DNA of 64,000 nt, from positions 210,970,355-211,034,354 of the forward strand of contig CP136063.1 of NCBI GenBank assembly GCA_032622095.1. Direction: 5' to 3'. The stretch's first letter is position 1. Every line of letters begins with the position of its first letter. This DNA comes from Siphonodentalium dalli. Taxonomy: Eukaryota; Mollusca; Scaphopoda; Gadilida; Siphonodentaliidae. The position numbers and the translations under genes are program-made. Under the pieces are notes generated by a model. It saw nothing but the letters and a program-made list of their open reading frames with translations, had not been told where the DNA came from and did not search any database. Below, one piece after another: positions 58,087-64,000 of the stretch.

Positions 58087-58188
58087 AGTTCCGGTGATGA
58101 CTACAAGTGCGAAAAGATGGCACCCATGGAAACGCCACCACTAAGGCAGGCTTCAATTTATGATGGAAGAGAACAAGAATTTTTTTGA
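58087..58188 (+). CDS. Terminal coding exon, tandem copy B
   Basis: It follows the acceptor TTATGCTCTTTCAG and encodes SSGDDYKCEKMAPMETPPLR, then QASIYDGREQEFF and a stop. Compared with copy A it has a 5-codon in-frame addition (METPP region) and a longer end. Substitutions preserve the frame, supporting real coding sequence. It lies 1.08 kb downstream of copy A, and the pair could be alternative last exons of one gene. The gene is not identified. Confidence 0.55.
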   Translation, partial: SSGDDYKCEKMAPMETPPLRQASIYDGREQEFF

Positions 58189-58189
58189 A

Positions 58190-59420
58190 GACATGGTCAT
58201 AGCAAGGGAATGCAAAGAGTGGTGAGTGCAACTTGGTAAGAGGTCAAATTGGTTATTAACACCCCAAAATAAGTAAGTTCCCCTAACACTGTATGAAGTA
58301 TCCTGAGGTTGATTTTCAGGAAATGCTACATGTATATTCCGTATCTTGGCACTGCTGTCGACCAAGTATGTGCATGCTTGAGTGATCACCGTATGTGTGG
58401 AGATACCGCTCAATTCATGTCACCAAATTGTTGAGAACTGGCCTCAACAGTGAATTTTCTTAAAGTGGAAATTTGAAGTAATCTGAAGAGAAAAATTAGT
58501 ATCCTTTATAACCAATGTATGTTATAATATTATAATAACACGTGTTTACCCTCACAATATGAGAGATATGTTCAAATTATGTCAACTTTTTTTTTTAAAT
58601 TGTAATAACAGTCTGCGGGAAAATATATCAAACATTTTTCATTTTATATTTAAGTTTTTGGCAGCCATTTGCAGAACTATTTTTGTTAGAATAAATCAAC
58701 ATAAAGCTAGCGGTACTTAATATCTGAAAAGATGAAACAATATTGAGTATTTATGTCTGCCAGATTATTGAAAGCGTTGAATAATATTTGTTTTATGTTG
58801 TTTTGGTCCTTTACCTGAGAAAAAAAATAGTCCTGCAAAATGGCTGCCAAAAAACTAAAATATACTGTGAAAAATATTTGATTTATTTACTCGCAGACAT
58901 TTATGATTTCAGATAGACTGAGCGCATACCCTAATTGGGTTCATGGTCTAGATAATGCAATGTGTTTTTTTTTTATATTCCCAGTACAACTCGATAGACC
59001 TTCATGAAAAAAAATTCATTTGACTTTTTTAAACCACTTTTTTATAAAATTCATATTGTGAGGGTATATTGTGAGTTGTTATAATACTGTATCACACATT
59101 GCTTATAATGCATAATGATTTTTCCCTTCAAATTGATTGGAATATAGTGGGTTTTTTTAATTCACGAATGGCGCATCCTTAAGATTGTAGATAACTTATT
59201 TAAAGGCTCATGTCATGTGACGAGTAGCTTAGTTCTGCATTACTTGGAGCAACGTGCCCCCATTGTAACAAGTAGATACTGGATACAATACTACCAAGTG
59301 TCTCTGCCAGACTTTTGCAGTAGATGAGGAATGTTTATTGTCATTATCCTTTTGTAGACATTATCTGCATTCAGTTAGTGTTCATTCAACCATGTATCTA
59401 GTCACTATATCATTACTTAT
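58190..59420. other. AT-rich, no gene recognised
   Basis: The first about 80 bp continue the duplicated 3' flank of exon B (CACCCCAAAATAAGTAAGTT). The remainder has no coding or repeat signal I can support. Confidence 0.45.
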
Positions 59421-59424
59421 AAGT

Positions 59425-59527
59425 AGTGATGAGCCGATGATCGGATATGACAATCGGAATCGGTCGATTATGGCCCGTCGGATGACAATTGGCACTTCGG
59501 TTTCAACATCGGCATTGCCAATTACCT
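59425..59527. repeat. CGATCGG-rich segment, possible hAT-type terminus
   Basis: AGTGATGAGCCGATGATCGG, ACAATCGGAATCGGTCGATT and AACATCGGCATTGCC form imperfect short inverted and direct repeats. A start of AGTGATG followed by CCGAT/ATCGG clusters recalls some hAT element ends, but no partner end was found. Confidence 0.3.
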
Positions 59528-60235
59528 AAATAATAATCAGGTGCTTATTTTTCTTCAATAAACTGTGTCAAATATGACGTTGTTTTATTGAATAAATGAC
59601 CAGTAAACATAAGGAAAGTGTTACCAAACACAAACTTTGATATAAACCGAAAGTACATATCACGTGACACTTAATTACGCAGTTGACTGCACTATTTACA
59701 CGCTTATCCATCTTAAGAATATATCAAGTAACAGTTGTTATATATCGAATGAATTGAAATGATTATGTAAAATAGCTGGGCGAGACCCATTATATACAGT
59801 CTAGTGTGTAAAACTTACAACATCCTCATTGTTCACAATTAAGAACTACTTTTCAATGTAATGACGCTATTGACAAGTATACACACTGATATCAGGTCAG
59901 CCAGTGACCTCAAGTGGGCCACACACGAAGCGATGAGCCATAATTTTTTACAAAATATGTTAAAAAACATAGCCTCCAGCAGCCATCTTGAATTTTGAAT
60001 TTTAATCCATCGGCACATCCTATTGCCCGAATTTATTGGGCTATTGTTATGAAAATTTACAAACATGTTCAGGATGACCTCTAGATGGGAGCTCTCAAAT
60101 TTTAATGAATACCTATAAACACATTTTGCCATATAAGGTGATGTCAAGGTCGTCAAAATGGCGATGGTGACCAAAAAAACCAATGTAACATGGACACATT
60201 CAATGATCATGACGATGTTTTATCACAATTTTCAG

Positions 60236-60322
60236 TTGTATAATGCAATGCAAAGAAAAGACAAGATTGCAGATGGAGAGGGGTTGACTGAAGGGTGTTA
60301 CGATGCTGTGTACTCAAGATGA
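60236..60322 (+). CDS. Candidate terminal exon, duplication copy 2
   Basis: It follows the acceptor ATCACAATTTTCAG and encodes LYNAMQRKDKIADGEGLTEG, then CYDAVYSR and a stop. An AATAAA lies a few bases downstream at about 60329. It is a paralogue of 55447-55542, with the core NAMQ(S/R)KDKIADGEGL conserved. A 1-nt difference shifts the C-terminus. Which copy keeps the ancestral end is unknown. Confidence 0.4.
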   Translation: MYNAMQRKDKIADGEGLTEGCYDAVYSR

Positions 60323-60535
60323 CGACGAATAAAAATAAAAACGAGTGGATGAATAATGGTATATTGTTTGTATTATAACTAATTTCATTGAAGATTTCAT
60401 CATGTTCATTACTGTTGAACACTAAACTGCTAATTATGATAGCACAGAATATAACTAAAACATCAAACGAAATTCACCCACAATCTTCAATTTCAAAATT
60501 ATTTTAGTCATAGCATGTAACCTCTTATGTACCCA

Positions 60536-60600
60536 GGGACTCACTTGGTTTAGCTGCAAGTATACTTGTAAGCTACATGGTTCGATTCCATTGGGTTCCA
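60536..60600 (+). repeat. tRNA-like segment, copy 2
   Basis: Paralogue of 55853-55918 within the direct duplication, with box B GGTTCGATTCC (60579-60589) preserved and the same weak 5' half. It confirms that the segment predates the duplication. Confidence 0.45.
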
Positions 60601-60672
60601 ACTGACGAGGTTTTATGCATATTATAGAAATAATTTGCTAGATGTGTGTTATATAATTGGATTTTTTGTCAA

Positions 60673-63030
60673 TAAGACCAAATGAAAAAAGATGTTTGAT
60701 TCTCAGGCAATTGTTTTGGAAAATAAATGCGGGCGCGAGGGTTTTATTTTTATGTTTTATTTTGTTATGCCCACAGACTGGTAAAATAAGCGTGGGTTAT
60801 TATACCTTCCCAAGCTGGCCTCAGCTCACAAGGCGACTCGGGCGAGATTGTCGCCTTACTGTTGCTGACTTCGCCCTATCGTCGCTCTAAGGCGAAATCG
60901 AAGTCGCCTTCAATTTTAGGGGGATTTTTTTTTTTTCTTAGTTTTTTTCTAGTTTTTTCGCAGACATGTCCGTATATAGATGAATTGTGGCGGCCATCCC
61001 AAAAAGAAACAGACGATTCAGAGACAAAGACCCAAGTGTTTAAAATAAAAAATAAAATATGACCTATTGTTTTGTGATCTTTTGTGTTGTTATTCAGTCG
61101 CCTTTGTTCGCTTTGAGGTATAATGAATGTTAATCACGAATGTTTTGACACGCTGAAAACACGATATGTTCGCATCTGTGTTGTTACTGACCATCGTGAG
61201 TGTCACAAATAAATGTTTTAATTAACTTAAAAGACCACCGTCCCGCTTTTCAGATATAAAAACAATTACGCAATTATCAGAGTATGTTCGCAAGTTCGTT
61301 TCGGTAACGCGTCATACTTTTTGAAGAGACCGCGTCCCACTTTTTGAAGAGACCGCTTCTGTAGCCGTAAATAAATGTCAAGTTTATTGCTTTAATCGGA
61401 TTATACCAGTGATGTTGGCATTAATTAAGGGAGGCCATTAATTAATAAAAGCTTTAGCAACTCCTTTGTTAGTTAATCCTTATTGTTTATTTTAGCGGAC
61501 ACCCACATTACAGCCGTGACCACATTAAACTTAAAAAGTTACATGCATCATCTGATCTAGTCCGCAAATCTGACGTTAATTATCAGAGCACGGCTGAATA
61601 TTTGATTAGTTGGGTCCACCAACTAAATATGATCATGATTCAGACTGTTAAATGTATAATAACAATTAATTACGCTAATTTCAGATAAAGTCAAAATATT
61701 TTAGTTTTATTTCTTATTTTAACTTTTTAAATTTTTTATTGATGTTATAAAATAAAGCGATATCTGAAAATTGTCAATATTTGGTAGTCTCCCCACTTCT
61801 CCCTGAAGTCTCCCTAAATTTCCTGGAGGGAGACTTCAAGTCTCCCTGTTCTGAACCCCTAGGCTGAGGCCTGTTCCCAAGTCCAGAAATTGTAAGGAGC
61901 ACTTTGTAATGAATATAAACTAATATAATCTGATATAAAGAATGATAAATTATGACATTGTACTACCCTACCCGTACATCATATAGGGATTACCTTGACT
62001 GATATATAATGTTGATATGATTTTTAATATCTGCACAATCATTTTTAACACCAGATATCAGATTCATACAAAAATACGGAGCGTAAATACAGTCAAAACA
62101 AAGATAAAGTGATCTTCCAAACTATCATAGAAAGTCTTGGTTCACTTATTCCACTGACTAATTAGACTGTATATGTACCGCAATGGATGATAGACAATAA
62201 AACTTAAAAACATGGCCAATATCCACTGATTGTCAAACTGAATTTTTGTTGCATTCCATGTTTGCATTCTCAAATTATTTTTTTGTTCAATATCAAACTT
62301 CGTGCTGACCGCAGATCGAAATGTTCAACAAATTTTACCAATAAACTGGGGGGTTTGGACAGCCTGTGGTGACAATGTACCTGATAGTTATCATTGCCAA
62401 CGGTCTTTTGTTGGAAACCCACACATACACTGTTGTATTTAGCTCCTATTTGATATTTGAAACATAAATAATTTCCATGGTACAGTTTCCTATTTTCATG
62501 TTGCGTGGTTTACAACTACGATGAGATCCAAATTGTAATAAAATGGTCCAATGCAAAAAAAAATATTTCCGATGCGGCTATGCCTGAGAATCGACATTTT
62601 TTGCCTAACAGTCATTAATTAAATTATATTAAACTCACAGAAAGCATATCAAATAATATATTATATAATATTCTTTCTGTTTATGGCCGTTTTAGCGGAG
62701 TTGACTATACCAATCGCCTAGGCTGCCCGTATCCTTAAGATTGCTGTTATTGATATCATGCATCCCTGAATTGACGCATCGGTGTTCCACAATTTTCTAA
62801 GCCATGGATCAATTTGAGTTAGTTTTTTTCTTTTTTATATGCTATTTATGAATGTGTTCCAAAATGTTTTTTAAACTGTTTTGGGTTTTCTCTTTTCTGA
62901 AATGGAAAGATCTTGGAAGGTTCAATTACCACCAATAACGGCTTGTTTTCAGAAACGTTTTGTGAAGTAGATATATTGCAGAAATGAGTGAAGAATGTAT
63001 ATCGGATATAGCAATAGTTTGGAGTTGGCT
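60673..63030. other. No gene recognised; short simple motifs
   Basis: It contains an AAGGCGA/TCGCC-rich patch (60830-60910, similar to 48290-48350), a direct repeat CGCGTCCCACTTTTTGAAGAGACCG near 61320-61355, and repeated TCTCCCT(G/T)AAGTC near 61790-61850. No frame with a domain. Confidence 0.45.
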
Positions 63031-63032
63031 AT

Positions 63033-63341
63033 GTGTTGGAAAATTGTTTGGAAAATATCATGATTAGGATAGCCTGTAGATTGAAGCTATTTCAAAAAAT
63101 TTCAAATTACTCATTGGTACACCCTACAGGCCACATCCCTCATCTGAATATCACCAGAAATCATGTATATTCAAGGTTCTCCTGTGCTGCCCATTTCCCT
63201 AATAATTACTTGCTTCGTGATTTGCTGCCAGATGAACATCTTTGGATATTAAAGACATATTATGGACTTGTTCGGGTGCGTGGAATTTATAAGTTAGTAC
63301 TCAGGAAGTATGTCAATATGGGGAATGTAGCAATCTACTAA
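63033..63341 (+). pseudogene. 102-codon frame, possible coding relic
   Basis: The frame includes NITRNHVYSRFSCAAHFPNN, then LLPDEHLWILKTYYGL and RVRGIYKLVLRKYVNMG. Its composition is less biased than its neighbours, and it lies just upstream of the relic at 63415-63690 that matches the 3185-bp element, so it might be part of that element's former gene. No domain was recognised and no splice sites define it. Confidence 0.25.
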
Positions 63342-63414
63342 CATCGCCAAAATTTCGAAGATATCAACCATACCACTCCATGGAAAACATCGTCGGAACT
63401 GCGCCCAATTGTAA

Positions 63415-63690
63415 ATATTTACATCTCGATCCGGGACGCAACTATCGGCGATAATCTAACACAAATGATTTCTCCATCGAGAGCCATTGCATTTAATTAA
63501 TATATAAGAATGACAATGTTTATCGTCAATTTGGATTGATATTAGTAACAAATTACTACTTTGAGGAAGATTATTCTCAATTTCTATTTGATCACCCAAC
63601 CGGAGTATTTCACATAACTTTAAGGCAAATGATATTATGCATATTAAGTGGTTATGAGGTAACTCTTCCAATTTTGTCTCAATTAATTAT
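63415..63690 (+). mobile_element. Relic of the 3185-bp element's coding region
   Basis: It aligns in reverse with about 42215-41890: TCGGGACGCA(A/T)CTATCGGCGATAA, then ATTTAATTAATATATAAGAATGAC, then CAATTTCTATTTGATCACCC. It encodes NYYFEEDYSQFLFDHPTGVF then HITL. No TIR was found next to it. Confidence 0.75.
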
Positions 63691-63691
63691 C

Positions 63692-63860
63692 TGTTAAAGA
63701 TACGGTCTTGGGTACTGCTGTTAAAATATTCACATCCTTTAAAACTGCCATAAACAGAAAGAATATTAAAATGTAGACAGATCTTGTTCATATGCCAATC
63801 ATAAATAACGTGTAGATAGCATGTTATTGTAGTTTGTATGCTTTGTTATGTAAACAAACA
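63692..63860. mobile_element. Diverged copy of the 13803 MITE, left part
   Basis: TAAAGATACGGTCTTGGGTA then AAAATATTCACATCCTTTAAAA, CATAAACAGAAAGAA, ATGTAGACAGA and CATGTTATTGT follow the order of the 13803-13960 sequence. The right end is not seen before the window ends. Confidence 0.65.
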
Positions 63861-64000
63861 GTATGCAAATAGTGTGCGATAAGCAAGACATTCAACATCA
63901 GGTAGACCCCACTATTTGAACTTGGTTAAAACTGCCACCATGTTGCTTATAACTTACTGGTATAGCCCCTGCTAATCCTTGCCACTCAAAATTTTGGTGT

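Larger units (their letters stand above)
59940..60672. repeat. Direct duplication, copy 2
   Basis: Counterpart of 54600-56010 without the TIR insertion and without about 200 bp of AT-rich sequence found at 55620-55775 in copy 1. It contains the homologous terminal exon (60236-60322) and tRNA-like segment (60536-60600). Confidence 0.9.

Overview
The window looks like repeat-rich, AT-rich nuclear DNA from an invertebrate, most likely a mollusc and plausibly a bivalve. That is an inference. It rests on a tRNA-derived SINE with a mollusc-type tail, many dispersed repeats with GTCCGTCCG tracts, a FLYWCH zinc-finger fragment, a jockey/CR1-like non-LTR retrotransposon, many terminal-inverted-repeat (TIR) elements, and short exons with GT-AG splice sites. 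No prokaryotic operons, rRNA genes or intact tRNA genes were seen, and no complete multi-exon host gene could be assembled.

Layout. Positions 1-31468 form one very large imperfect inverted repeat. The left arm is 1-6469 and may continue beyond the window. The right arm is about 23071-31468. The arms differ by insertions and by copy number of a 53-bp minisatellite. The inner boundary of the palindrome falls exactly at the end of a 3.9-kb TIR element present in both arms. The 16.6-kb spacer (6470-23070) is a nest of smaller inverted-repeat structures. It holds a TTAA-flanked piggyBac-like MITE, a 69-bp satellite interrupted by two TIR elements, arrays of the palindrome TTGCGCTTAAGCGCAA, an almost perfect spacerless 218-bp palindrome, and a 5'-truncated LINE broken by a 469-bp MITE.

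Positions 31470-53500 hold further elements. These include a 1487-bp piggyBac-like element with TTAA duplications, a 3185-bp element with 540-bp TIRs and a 5-bp target duplication that carries gene relics, foldback MITEs, mollusc-type dispersed repeats, the FLYWCH fragment (minus strand) and a SINE with perfect 15-bp target-site duplications.

Positions 54000-60700 are the most gene-like part. Short exons with good splice signals lie on the plus strand. A terminal coding exon is tandemly duplicated (57008-57073 and 58087-58188), and a larger direct duplication (about 54600-56010 and 59940-60672) carries another terminal exon. In both duplications one copy has since gained a transposon, so the other copy serves as an empty site. 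The rest (60700-64000) is mostly unannotatable AT-rich sequence. Near its end is a relic related to the 3185-bp element.

Most long open frames in the satellites are artefacts of repeat periods divisible by three. All similarity statements come from reading the sequence by eye. Repeat boundaries given as 'about' should be refined by self-alignment.
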